In this document: one piece after another, positions 41,905 to 50,822 of the stretch
Layout: every line of letters starts with the position of its first letter
Position numbering within the stretch: position 1 is the stretch's first letter
Assembly (NCBI GenBank): GCA_003343625.1
Contig: QAKV01000040.1
Coordinates: forward strand, 1-58,723
Source of the DNA: Clostridiales bacterium
GTDB taxonomy: Bacteria > Bacillota > Clostridia > Lachnospirales > Lachnospiraceae
Length of the DNA stretch: 58,723 bases
Direction of reading: 5' to 3'
Made by a program: the position numbers and the translations under genes
The notes under the pieces: model-generated
What the model saw: only the letters and a program-made list of their open reading frames with translations
Database searches by the model: none
What the model was told of the DNA's origin: nothing

Positions 41905-42654
41905 ATGCCCGGATTGTGTTATTGCGTGGGTGCGGCCTGCCTGGCCTATTGTATCGGAATCCTGAGAAGAAAGGCCGCCGGAACCAGATTTTTTCTCATC
42001 TGGTTCGTTTTGGCGGCCCTTTTTGCGCTGGCCGGAATTTTTCTGCAAAAGGGATGGATGGATCGGATGTCGGATGGGATGAAAACGGCATGCCTGACGG
42101 CCCTTTTCCTGGCGGTCGCTTTAGGGCTGGGCGGCGCAGGATTGATACTGACAGGATTTGGAGCGAAGGGAGAGAGGGGGCTTTCCTGGATTATTGTACT
42201 GGGGGCGCAGCTGAAGGAAAACGGCCCCAGCCTGGCGTTAAAAAAGCGGCTGGATACGGCGGCGGAGTATTTACGGGAAAATCCGGAGACATTCTGCGTG
42301 GTCTCCGGCGGCCGGGGGTATAACGAGCCGATGAGCGAGGCGGAGGGGATGTATGCCTATCTGGTTTCGAAGGGAATTTCCCCAGAGCGGATCCGCAGGG
42401 AGGAAAAATCCCGGAATACCCGGCAGAATTTGTTTTTTTCAAGGGAACTGGTTCCGGCCGGAATCGAAAAGGCGGGAATCGTGACCAGCGATTTCCACGT
42501 CTACAGAAGCGTGCGGCTGGCAAAAAACTGCGGATTCCCCGGGGCCGTGGGCATTTCTGCCCCTTCCGGGCTCTATTTCCTGCCCAACAACATGCTGAGG
42601 GAGATTTTGGGGATCTTTAAGGATCTGGCAGAAGGAAATATGAAAATTTTGTAA
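41905..42654 (+). CDS. YdcF/DUF218-family membrane protein
   Basis: A 249-residue protein with three or so N-terminal membrane helices (about 1-22, 28-48, 62-86). A DUF218 domain follows: IIVLGAQLKENGPS, SGGRGYNEPMSEAEGM, SRNTRQNLFFS, VTSDFHVYRS. Members include ElyC/SanA-like envelope proteins, and some affect lipid carrier recycling; the chemistry is not settled. It starts two bases after the asparaginase stop. The C-terminal segment NNMLREILGIFKDL is typical for the domain end. Confidence 0.87.
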   Translation: MPGLCYCVGAACLAYCIGILRRKAAGTRFFLIWFVLAALFALAGIFLQKGWMDRMSDGMKTACLTALFLAVALGLGGAGLILTGFGAKGERGLSWIIVLGAQLKENGPSLALKKRLDTAAEYLRENPETFCVVSGGRGYNEPMSEAEGMYAYLVSKGISPERIRREEKSRNTRQNLFFSRELVPAGIEKAGIVTSDFHVYRSVRLAKNCGFPGAVGISAPSGLYFLPNNMLREILGIFKDLAEGNMKIL

Positions 42655-42767
42655 GAGGGGCGCAACGCGTCAGATCCGATCGGCGTCCTTATGGGTGAAA
42701 GGACAAAAAGAAGAGCAGGGCTGAGGGAACCTTTTGCCCCCGGTCCGGCGGAAAGGATGAAAACAGG

Positions 42768-44207
42768 ATGAAGAGAAAACAGATCGCGGCATTGGCCGTA
42801 GCAGGAACGTTACTGGCGCAGACGGCGTTGCTTTCCGCCTGCGCGGGCGCACAGCCCGCACAGGGACAGGGAACCGGCGCTGCGGAGAGCGCCCGGGAGG
42901 AAACGGCTGTGCAGACGGCGCAGGATACGGAAAGCGCCGGACAAGCGAAATCACAGGAGGAGACGTCCGAATCGGGGGCGGAAATTTTGACGGAGGTTTC
43001 CGCCGAATCGCCAGAGGCTGCCGACGGGCAGCAGGCATATACCGACGGGGCCAACGGTTTCGCTTTCCGGCTGACCCGGGCATTGCTGGAAGAAAAGGGA
43101 GAAGGGAAAAATCTGGTGACTTCCCCGTATTCCGTATGGCTTCCCCTGGCAGCCCTCTCCAACGCGTCGGATGAAGAGGCACAAAAAGCGCTTTTGAATG
43201 CGCTGGGCGAAGCGGGTCTGTCGCCGGAGGAGCTTAACGAAACCGCATCCGCCCTGCAGAACGCGCTGTTGGGAAAAGATCTGGCCGAGGAAGCGGAAGA
43301 AAGCGGAGGAACCTATGAAAGCCCGCTTAAAATCGCGAATGCCCTGTTCGTAGGGCAAAACGAACAACTGAAAGCGGACTTTCAGGAAATTTTCGAGAGC
43401 AGCTATGACGGAAAGCTGTTTTCGGTGGACTTTTCAGATCCGTCGGCTGTGGAAGAAGTGAACGGCTGGGCGGAGGAACAGACGAACGGCAGGATCACGG
43501 AGCTCATCGAATCCTTCGATCCCGCTACGGTGGCTGCTATCGCCAACGCCATCTATTTTTCCGATTCCTGGGCGACCCCTTTCGAAGCGGAAAACACGCA
43601 GGAGGGGACGTTTTATGGAGCGGTTTTCGAGGAAGATGCGCAGCTGATGCAGCACGAATTCACGCAGAATACGTATTATGAGGACGGAGAGATGCAGGCG
43701 GCCGTTCTGCCCACGACGGGCGGGGGACAGATGATCGTATTGCTGCCCAAAGAAGGTACTGCGCCTGAGGAGCTGCTGGCGGAAATGGACGCGCAGAAGT
43801 TGGAAAGCGTGCTGGCGGGGGATTTCGCTACTGTGGATCTGACTCTGCCCAGATTCAGCATGACCAGCGATGTGTTTTCGGTGAAGGAAGCCATGGAAGC
43901 GCTCGGGATCACCCTGACGGATGGAGTCAACCCTCATCTCGACGGACTGGTGGAAGGAGAGGCGCTCTACATTTCCGATGCGGTGCAGAAGGCGATGATC
44001 GAAGTGGATGAAGCCGGGATGACGGCGGCGGCCGCGACGGCAATGGGAATTATGCGGACGTCCATGCCTCTGGAGACGGAGCCGGTGGAAATGGTATGCG
44101 ACAGACCGTTCGCCTTCATCCTCACCGCGGACGGAAGGGAGGCAGGTCCTCAAATTCTTTTTACCGGCGTGGTGAACCAGCTGTCGCAGGCGGTGGCATG
44201 CCGGTAA
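42768..44207 (+). CDS. Serpin lipoprotein (protease inhibitor)
   Basis: A 479-residue protein. The signal peptide ends with the lipobox LLSAC (Cys25), then a Glu/Ala/Gln-rich linker to about residue 85, then a full serpin domain. The hinge of the reactive loop is DEAGMTAAAATAMG (about 413-426), with scissile residues probably in IMRTSMPLE. The closing strand DRPFAFILTAD and QILFTGVVNQ match the family. Serpins trap serine or cysteine proteases irreversibly. Surface anchoring suggests defence against host or competitor proteases. The target is unknown. A strong terminator follows. Confidence 0.93.
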   Translation: MKRKQIAALAVAGTLLAQTALLSACAGAQPAQGQGTGAAESAREETAVQTAQDTESAGQAKSQEETSESGAEILTEVSAESPEAADGQQAYTDGANGFAFRLTRALLEEKGEGKNLVTSPYSVWLPLAALSNASDEEAQKALLNALGEAGLSPEELNETASALQNALLGKDLAEEAEESGGTYESPLKIANALFVGQNEQLKADFQEIFESSYDGKLFSVDFSDPSAVEEVNGWAEEQTNGRITELIESFDPATVAAIANAIYFSDSWATPFEAENTQEGTFYGAVFEEDAQLMQHEFTQNTYYEDGEMQAAVLPTTGGGQMIVLLPKEGTAPEELLAEMDAQKLESVLAGDFATVDLTLPRFSMTSDVFSVKEAMEALGITLTDGVNPHLDGLVEGEALYISDAVQKAMIEVDEAGMTAAAATAMGIMRTSMPLETEPVEMVCDRPFAFILTADGREAGPQILFTGVVNQLSQAVACR

Positions 44208-44260
44208 AGGAAGGCGATGCCGCGGACGAATAAATGATAAAAGCGGCTTCCAGTGCCAGG

Positions 44261-44326
44261 GGCCGCTGCATGAACCGGCGCACCGGTATCAGGATACCGG
44301 GCGTTGGCTTCCTGCAGCGGCCTTTT
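44261..44326 (+). terminator. Branched terminator after the serpin gene
   Basis: The outer stem GGCCGCTGCA (44261-44270) is perfectly complementary to TGCAGCGGCC (44313-44322) and is followed by TTTT. Inside, CCGGTATC/GATACCGG (44283-44300) forms a second perfect hairpin. Confidence 0.75.
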
Positions 44327-44345
44327 CGCGCGTCCGGCGCATTTA

Positions 44346-44374
44346 TTGACTTTATGGATCAGACAGAATATAAT
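44346..44374 (+). promoter_or_regulatory. Promoter of the apt-relA operon
   Basis: TTGACT (44346-44351), a 17-base spacer and a perfect TATAAT (44369-44374). The apt start is 55 bases further. Confidence 0.85.
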
Positions 44375-44428
44375 AGAATATATTTTTCCAAAATACGGGC
44401 ATAAAATGGAAAAGAGGAGCATAGATCG

Positions 44429-44953
44429 ATGAAAAAACTGGAAGAATATGTAAGGAGTATTCCTGATTTTCCACAGAAGGGCGTGATTTTCAGGGATGTG
44501 ACCAGCGTGCTGGAAGATGCGCAGGGGCTGCGCCTGGCTATCGATACGATGCAGGGACTGGTAAAGGATCTGGCATTCGACGCAGTGGTAGGCGCGGAGT
44601 CCAGAGGGTTTATTTTCGGGGCACCCATCGCATATAATTGCATGAAACCGCTGGTGCTGATCCGCAAAAAGGGAAAGCTTCCCTGCGAGACGATTTCCAG
44701 GGAGTATGAGCTGGAATACGGCACGGCGGAAATCGAAATCCATCGGAACGCCATCCGGCCCGGTCAGAAAGTCCTGATCGTGGACGACCTGATCGCGACG
44801 GGAGGGACGACGGAAGCCATGATCCGTCTGGTAGAAGAGCTGGGCGGAGAAGTGGCTGGCGTTCTGGTGTTGATAGAACTGGAAGGTCTGAAAGGACGGG
44901 AACGGATTTCGGGATACCGCCTGGATGCGGCGATCTCCTATCCGGGAAAATAG
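44429..44953 (+). CDS. apt: Adenine phosphoribosyltransferase
   Basis: Salvages adenine with PRPP to give AMP. The 174-residue protein has the family start IPDFPQKGVIFRDVT, the GAESRGFIFG loop and the PRPP-binding motif VLIVDDLIATGGTT (115-128). Length is normal. AGAGGAG precedes the ATG by ten bases. It opens a conserved operon with relA, an MBL hydrolase and hemZ. Pairing apt with relA links purine salvage to (p)ppGpp metabolism. Confidence 0.97.
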   Translation: MKKLEEYVRSIPDFPQKGVIFRDVTSVLEDAQGLRLAIDTMQGLVKDLAFDAVVGAESRGFIFGAPIAYNCMKPLVLIRKKGKLPCETISREYELEYGTAEIEIHRNAIRPGQKVLIVDDLIATGGTTEAMIRLVEELGGEVAGVLVLIELEGLKGRERISGYRLDAAISYPGK

Positions 44954-44973
44954 CGGACAATGAAGGGTACGAT

Positions 44974-47307
44974 ATGGGAATGACGGAAGAAAAAACCACA
45001 CAATCCAATACGACACAGCTGGTTCTGGATGACGGCCGCATTGAGGAGATCCGGGAATTCACGAGCCCGGAGCAGCTCTATCAGGATCTCATCGACCGCG
45101 TGCGCAAATACCATCCTTCAGATGATATCTCCCTGATCGAAAAGGCATATAATCTGGCCAGGGAAGCGCATCAGGGACAGGTGAGGAAATCCGGCGAGCC
45201 GTATATTATCCATCCTCTCTGCGTGGCCATTATTCTGGCGGATCTGGAGCTGGACAAGGAGACGATCGTGGCGGGGCTGCTTCACGACGTGGTGGAGGAT
45301 ACCGTCATGACCGTAGAGGAGATCGAGAAGGAGTTCGGCAGCGACGTGGCCCTGCTGGTGGACGGCGTGACGAAGCTTTTGCATCTGCATCTGGCAGAAA
45401 ATTCCGGCAATAAGACGGAGGCGCAGTTGGAGATGCAGGCGGAGAACCTGCGCAAGATGTTTCTGGCGATGGCCAGGGACATCCGTGTGATCGTGATCAA
45501 GCTGGCCGACCGCCTTCACAATATGCGTACCTTAAAACATATGCCCCACGAAAAACAGATCCGCATCGCGCGCGAGACCATGGATATCTATGCGCCCATC
45601 GCACAGCGCCTGGGCATTTCCAAAATTAAAGTGGAGCTGGACGATCTTTCCTTAAAATATCTGGAACCGGATGTGTATTACGATCTGGTGGAAAAAATCG
45701 CCATGCGCAAGAGCGAGCGGGAGAAATATATCGAAAACATCGTGAAGGAAGTGGGAGACCATATCCAGAAAGCCGGCATCGAGGCGAAGATCGACGGCCG
45801 TGTGAAACACTTTTTCAGCATCTATAAGAAGATGAAAAACCAGCACAAGACCATCGATCAGATCTACGATCTGTTCGCGGTGCGTATCATCGTGGATACG
45901 GTCAAGGACTGCTATGCGGCGCTGGGCGTGATCCACGAGATGTATAAGCCCATTCCGGGCCGGTTTAAAGATTACATCGCCATGCCCAAACCGAACATGT
46001 ATCAGTCGCTGCATACTACCCTGATCGGAACGTCAGGACAGCCTTTCGAAATTCAGATCCGGACTTACGAGATGCACCGGGTGGCGGAATTCGGTATCGC
46101 GGCCCACTGGAAATATAAAGAAGCTTCGGATGGGAAGAAAGTGGAAGCCCAGGAGGAAGAAAAGCTGGCCTGGCTGCGCCAGATCCTGGAATGGCAGCGA
46201 GAGATGTCCGACAACAAAGAGTTCATGAATATGCTCAAGAGCGACTTGGATCTGTTTTCGGACAGCGTGTACTGCTTCACGCCCACCGGAGATGTGAAAA
46301 CCCTTCCCGCCGGATCCACCCCCATCGATTTCGCCTACAGCGTCCATACCGCGGTGGGCAATAAGATGATCGGGGCGCGGGTCAACGGCCGTCTGGTCAC
46401 TATCGATTACGAGATCCAGAACGGGGATCGGGTGGAAATTCTGACCTCTCAAAATGCCAAAGGGCCTAGTAGGGACTGGTTGTCCGTGGTCAAGAGCACC
46501 CAGGCGAAAAACAAGATCAATCAATGGTTTAAAAACGAGGTCAAAGAGGAGAATATCGTCAAGGGCAAGGATCTGTTCAACGCGTTCTGCAAGGCCAGAT
46601 CCATCAACCTCGGGGAAATCATGAAGCCGGAATATCAGGCGGCCGTCATGAAAAAGTACGGCTTTATGGACTGGGATTCCGTTCTGGCCGCTATCGGCCA
46701 CGGCGCTTTAAAGGAAGGACAGATCGCCAACCGGATGCAGGAACTTTATGAAAAAGACCATCCCAGGATCGTGTCCAACGAAGAAGTTTTAGCCGCCATC
46801 GCGGAGAACAACGCAGGGCAGAACCGTCAGATGCGGCCCAGGAGCAAAAACGGCATCGTGGTGAAGGGAATCCACGATGTGGCCGTCCGGTTTTCCAAAT
46901 GTTGTTCCCCCGTGCCGGGAGACGAAATCGTGGGATTCGTCACCAGAGGAAGGGGAATTTCCATTCACAGGACGGACTGCATCAACGTGCTCAACCTGCC
47001 TGAGATCGAACGGGCGCGGCTGATCGAGGCGGAGTGGGAGCAGGATACTTCCGCTGCCGCAGGGGAGAAATATCTGGCGGAAATCAACATCTTCGCCCAC
47101 AACAGAAGCGGACTTCTGGCGGACATCGCCAAAACCATGACGGAGCGGAACATCGATATTCTGTCTTTGAATACGCGTATCAACAAACAGGGATTCGCTA
47201 CGCTGGCTTTGTCGTTCGAAACCAGCGGGAGGGAAGAACTGGGGCAGATTGTGGCAAAACTGCGCGGCATCGAGAGCGTGGTAGACATCGAGCGCACCAC
47301 GGGCTGA
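44974..47307 (+). CDS. relA: Bifunctional (p)ppGpp synthetase/hydrolase
   Basis: The stringent-response enzyme of the RelA/SpoT (Rel) type, 777 residues. The N-terminal HD hydrolase domain has GLLHDVVEDT (about 103-112) and LADRLHNMRT. The synthetase domain has YDLFAVRIIVD, GRFKDYIAMPKPNMYQSLHT and EIQIRTYEMH. A TGS domain (CFTPTGDVKTLPAGSTPIDF) and a C-terminal ACT domain (about 700-775) follow. Intact HD residues suggest that both activities are retained. Its ATG lies 21 bases after apt. Confidence 0.97.
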   Translation: MGMTEEKTTQSNTTQLVLDDGRIEEIREFTSPEQLYQDLIDRVRKYHPSDDISLIEKAYNLAREAHQGQVRKSGEPYIIHPLCVAIILADLELDKETIVAGLLHDVVEDTVMTVEEIEKEFGSDVALLVDGVTKLLHLHLAENSGNKTEAQLEMQAENLRKMFLAMARDIRVIVIKLADRLHNMRTLKHMPHEKQIRIARETMDIYAPIAQRLGISKIKVELDDLSLKYLEPDVYYDLVEKIAMRKSEREKYIENIVKEVGDHIQKAGIEAKIDGRVKHFFSIYKKMKNQHKTIDQIYDLFAVRIIVDTVKDCYAALGVIHEMYKPIPGRFKDYIAMPKPNMYQSLHTTLIGTSGQPFEIQIRTYEMHRVAEFGIAAHWKYKEASDGKKVEAQEEEKLAWLRQILEWQREMSDNKEFMNMLKSDLDLFSDSVYCFTPTGDVKTLPAGSTPIDFAYSVHTAVGNKMIGARVNGRLVTIDYEIQNGDRVEILTSQNAKGPSRDWLSVVKSTQAKNKINQWFKNEVKEENIVKGKDLFNAFCKARSINLGEIMKPEYQAAVMKKYGFMDWDSVLAAIGHGALKEGQIANRMQELYEKDHPRIVSNEEVLAAIAENNAGQNRQMRPRSKNGIVVKGIHDVAVRFSKCCSPVPGDEIVGFVTRGRGISIHRTDCINVLNLPEIERARLIEAEWEQDTSAAAGEKYLAEINIFAHNRSGLLADIAKTMTERNIDILSLNTRINKQGFATLALSFETSGREELGQIVAKLRGIESVVDIERTTG

Positions 47308-47339
47308 CGATTGTGCCGCGCTCAGAAACGGAGAATTTT

Positions 47340-47972
47340 ATGGCTGGAATCAAAATAGGGCGCATGACGCTGGGCGTGTGCGCCACCAACTGTTATTTTT
47401 TATATCGGGAGGGAGCGGCGGATGTGGTCTTCATCGATCCTGCGGATCGGGGGGCCGATCTCTATGAGGGGCTGAAAAAGAAGGGGTTTTCAGTGGCAGC
47501 GATCCTTTTGACCCATGGTCATTTCGACCATATTGGCGGTGCAGGTCAGCTCCGTCAGCTCTCCGGGGCGAAGATTTATGCCCCTGCGGCGGAAAAATCC
47601 GTTTGCTCGGATCCCTATGTGAATCTGTCCGCCCAGTTCGGACACGATACCGTCATCGAGCCGGACGAATGGCTCTCGGACGGACAGGAACTGACCCTCG
47701 CGGGCATCGGTCTGAAAGTCATCTCCACGCCTGGGCATACCGTCGGCAGCGCCTGTTACTATGTGCAGGAGGCAGGGCTCCTGATCGCCGGGGATACTCT
47801 GTTCGCCGGATCTGTGGGAAGGACTGATTTCCCCACCGGCAGCATGGGAAAACTGGTCCGTTCGGTGAAGGAAAAGCTATTTGTGCTGCCGGATGAGACG
47901 AAAGTTTACCCGGGACATGGAGAATATACCACCATCGGAGAAGAAAAAGAGTACAATCCGTATTGCCAGTGA
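47340..47972 (+). CDS. Glyoxalase II-like metallo-hydrolase
   Basis: A 210-residue MBL-fold protein commonly found between relA and hemZ in Firmicutes. Metal ligands are THGHFDH (about 58-64), the His in STPGHTVGS, the Asp in IAGDTLF and the His in YPGHGEYT. It is probably a thioester or related hydrolase; the true substrate is unknown. The ATG at 47340 follows AACGGAGAATTTT. The 3' end stops 11 bases before the hemZ start. Confidence 0.9.
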   Translation: MAGIKIGRMTLGVCATNCYFLYREGAADVVFIDPADRGADLYEGLKKKGFSVAAILLTHGHFDHIGGAGQLRQLSGAKIYAPAAEKSVCSDPYVNLSAQFGHDTVIEPDEWLSDGQELTLAGIGLKVISTPGHTVGSACYYVQEAGLLIAGDTLFAGSVGRTDFPTGSMGKLVRSVKEKLFVLPDETKVYPGHGEYTTIGEEKEYNPYCQ

Positions 47973-47983
47973 GGAAAAGAGTC

Positions 47984-49483
47984 ATGATCGTTGTGGTGTT
48001 GAATGAAGATCGATATGCCTATGATATCCATTCCCTGGTGAAGGCCTTCTATCCGGAACAGGAGGTGAAGGTCTTCACAGAAGGGGAAAAAGACTTGAGA
48101 AGCGGCGCCGGCCTTCCGGCCTTTTTTGTGCGCTTTGCACAGGATGCGATCGAAGCGGGCTTTCGCAGGGAAACGGCAGCTCCGGGCGGAGAGGGCGCAG
48201 CCCCGGAAGAAAGAGAGGCTCAAACTGCCCGCCGAATCGTCCTCTCGGATCCGTCGGATCGGATCGCCGTAAAAAACGAGCTCAAGCGGCTGCTGTATGG
48301 GCTGCTCTCCGAAGAGACGAAAAAGCAGCTGCCCTGGGGAACCCTTACCGGGATACGGCCCACGAAGATCGCCATGCAGCTGCTGGAGCAGGGAAAAACC
48401 CCGGAAGAGACCCGAAATTATATGGAAAACACGTACCTGGCTTCAGAAGAGAAAGCGGATCTTTCCGTGGACATCGCCCTGCGGGAACAGGAGATCCTGT
48501 CGGGGATCCATTATGAGAAGGGTTACAGCCTCTACATAGGGATTCCCTTTTGCCCCACCACCTGCCTGTATTGTTCGTTCACTTCCTTTCCGATCTGCGC
48601 CTGGAAGAAGCGGGTGGAGGAATATCTGGACGCCCTGGAAAAGGAGATCGATTTCGTCCGGGAAGCCTGCCGGGATAAGGTGTTAGACAGCGTTTACATC
48701 GGAGGCGGCACGCCCACCACGCTGGAACCGGATCAGCTGGATCGGCTTTTGGGAAAGGTGAAGTCCTCTTTCGACTGGTCCCATGTGAAGGAATTCACAG
48801 TGGAGGCAGGAAGGGCCGACAGCATCACCCGGGAGAAGCTCAGGGCCTTAAAGCGCCATGGAGTAACGCGCATTTCGGTCAATCCCCAGACTATGAACGA
48901 AAAGACCTTAAAGCTCATCGGCAGGCAGCATACCGTAGCCCAGGTGGAGGAGGCGTTTCGGCTGGCCAGGGAAGAGGGGTTCGATAACATCAATATGGAT
49001 CTGATTCTGGGTCTGCCGGGAGAGACGGAAGCCGATGTGGCTTATACCATCGACAGGGTGAAGGCGCTGGGGCCGGACAGTCTCACCGTCCATTCCCTGG
49101 CGATCAAGCGGGCTTCCCACCTGAGCCAGTGGATTCAGGAAAACGGGATTTCCGCTCTGCACAATACGGATGAAACCATGCGCATCGCGGCAGCGGGGGC
49201 GAAGGAACTGGGCATGGAGCCCTATTATCTTTACCGGCAGAAAAACATGTCCGGCAATTTCGAAAACGTGGGCTATGCCCGGCCCGGCAAAGCGGGGATT
49301 TATAACATCCTGATCATGGAGGAGAAGGAATCCATCCTGGCGCTGGGAGCGGGAACCATCTCAAAGGAAGTTTATCCAAGCGGGCGCATCGAGCGCTGCG
49401 ATAGCGTGAAAGACGTGGCGCTGTATCTGGAAAAAGTGGATGAAATGATCGAACGGAAGCGGAAACTGTTAAGTCATTCTTGA
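47984..49483 (+). CDS. hemZ: Coproporphyrinogen dehydrogenase HemZ (radical SAM)
   Basis: A 499-residue radical-SAM protein of the HemZ family, annotated as oxygen-independent coproporphyrinogen III oxidase. The cluster motif is CPTTCLYC (about 190-197) after GIPF, followed by the SAM-binding segment YIGGGTPTTLE and later INMDLILGLPGET. The N-terminal 150 residues form the HemZ-specific extension. ATG 47984 is chosen because GAGGAAAAGAG lies just upstream and length then matches Bacillus HemZ. No other heme genes are present, so the real role in this organism is uncertain. Confidence 0.92.
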   Translation: MIVVVLNEDRYAYDIHSLVKAFYPEQEVKVFTEGEKDLRSGAGLPAFFVRFAQDAIEAGFRRETAAPGGEGAAPEEREAQTARRIVLSDPSDRIAVKNELKRLLYGLLSEETKKQLPWGTLTGIRPTKIAMQLLEQGKTPEETRNYMENTYLASEEKADLSVDIALREQEILSGIHYEKGYSLYIGIPFCPTTCLYCSFTSFPICAWKKRVEEYLDALEKEIDFVREACRDKVLDSVYIGGGTPTTLEPDQLDRLLGKVKSSFDWSHVKEFTVEAGRADSITREKLRALKRHGVTRISVNPQTMNEKTLKLIGRQHTVAQVEEAFRLAREEGFDNINMDLILGLPGETEADVAYTIDRVKALGPDSLTVHSLAIKRASHLSQWIQENGISALHNTDETMRIAAAGAKELGMEPYYLYRQKNMSGNFENVGYARPGKAGIYNILIMEEKESILALGAGTISKEVYPSGRIERCDSVKDVALYLEKVDEMIERKRKLLSHS

Positions 49484-49508
49484 AAATGCGCTGTAAACAG
49501 TGTAGAAT
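49480..49508 (+). promoter_or_regulatory. Promoter of hisS-aspS
   Basis: TTGAAA (49480-49485), overlapping the hemZ stop, a 17-base spacer and TAGAAT (49503-49508). The start codon is 43 bases downstream. No T-box was seen. Confidence 0.65.
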
Positions 49509-49550
49509 CGTAAAGAAATCGACTGAAACAGGTAAAAAAGGAGACGGACA

Positions 49551-50810
49551 ATGGCATTGAGCAAAAAACCGGTGACCGGTATGAAGGATATTTTGCCCGC
49601 CGAAATGCAGCTTCGGGATTACTGTATCGGCGTGATCAAGGAAACATATGCGAAGTTTGGATTCACTTCAATCGAAACACCGTGCGTTGAGAACATTCAG
49701 AACCTGACCAGCAAGCAGGGCGGGGAGAACGAAAAACTGATTTTCAAGATCCTCAAACGAGGGGAAAAGCTGAATCTGGAGACGGCAAAGTCGGAGGGGG
49801 ATCTGGTGGACGGCGGACTGCGCTACGATCTGACCGTGCCTCTGGTGCGTTTTTACTCCAATCATTCCAACGAGCTGCCGTCCCCGTTTAAGGCGCTGCA
49901 GATCGGCAACGTCTGGAGGGCGGATCGCCCCCAGAAAGGACGTTACCGCCAGTTTATGCAGTGCGATATCGACATTCTGGGAGAACCTTCCAACCTGGCG
50001 GAGATCGAGCTGATTCTGGCTACTACCACGACTTTGGGAAGGCTTGGATTTAAAGATTTCAGGATCCGCATCAACGAGAGGCGGATTTTAAAGGCCATGG
50101 CGGCTTACAGCGGTTTCCCGGAAGAATCTTACGATACGGTATTCATCATCCTGGATAAGATGGACAAGATCGGGATGGACGGCGTGGCCCGGGAGCTGGA
50201 AGAGAGCGGCTTTTCTTCGGAGTCCGCGAAGAAGTACCTGAAGCTGTTCGCAGATCTTTCCGGACAGGCAGACGGTCTTTCCTGGCTGGCGAAGGAGCTG
50301 GAAGGATATCTGGAGCCCGAGGTGGAGGAAAATCTGCAGGAGATCATCGCCAGCGTGCGCGCCACGAAGGCGTCTGATTTCGAAATCGTGTTCGATCCCA
50401 CCCTGGTGCGTGGCATGTCCTACTATACGGGAACGATTTTTGAAATCTCCATGCCTCAGTTCGGTGGCAGCTGCGGCGGAGGCGGCCGGTACGATAAGAT
50501 GGTGGGCAGGTTTACGGGAAACGATGTCCCGGCCTGCGGCTTTTCCATCGGATTCGAGCGGATTATCCTGATCATGATGGAAAACGGCTTTCAGATTCCC
50601 GACCAGCCCAAAAAGATCGCTTATCTGATCGAAAAGGGCGTTTCCGGCGATCGGTTGTGCCAGGTTATCGCTCAGGCCCAGGAGGCCAGAAAGGACGGGA
50701 CCCAGGTGCTGGTAGCCCGGATGAACAAAAACAAGAAGTTCCAGAAGGAACAGCTGACCAAAGAAGGATATGAGGAATTTGTAGAATTCTACAAAAATCC
50801 GCTGAAATAG
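49551..50810 (+). CDS. hisS: Histidine--tRNA ligase
   Basis: Class IIa synthetase of 419 residues. Motif 1 region GFTSIETPCVE; motif 2 IGNVWRADRPQKGRYRQF; histidine motifs LVRGMSYYTGTIFE and SCGGGGRYDKMVGRF; motif 3 ACGFSIGFERI. A C-terminal anticodon-binding domain (KKIAYLIEKGVSGD onward) completes it. Length is normal. AAAAGGAGACGG precedes the ATG. It is directly followed by aspS, an arrangement common in Firmicutes. Confidence 0.97.
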   Translation: MALSKKPVTGMKDILPAEMQLRDYCIGVIKETYAKFGFTSIETPCVENIQNLTSKQGGENEKLIFKILKRGEKLNLETAKSEGDLVDGGLRYDLTVPLVRFYSNHSNELPSPFKALQIGNVWRADRPQKGRYRQFMQCDIDILGEPSNLAEIELILATTTTLGRLGFKDFRIRINERRILKAMAAYSGFPEESYDTVFIILDKMDKIGMDGVARELEESGFSSESAKKYLKLFADLSGQADGLSWLAKELEGYLEPEVEENLQEIIASVRATKASDFEIVFDPTLVRGMSYYTGTIFEISMPQFGGSCGGGGRYDKMVGRFTGNDVPACGFSIGFERIILIMMENGFQIPDQPKKIAYLIEKGVSGDRLCQVIAQAQEARKDGTQVLVARMNKNKKFQKEQLTKEGYEEFVEFYKNPLK

Positions 50811-50822
50811 GGAGGAATCACA

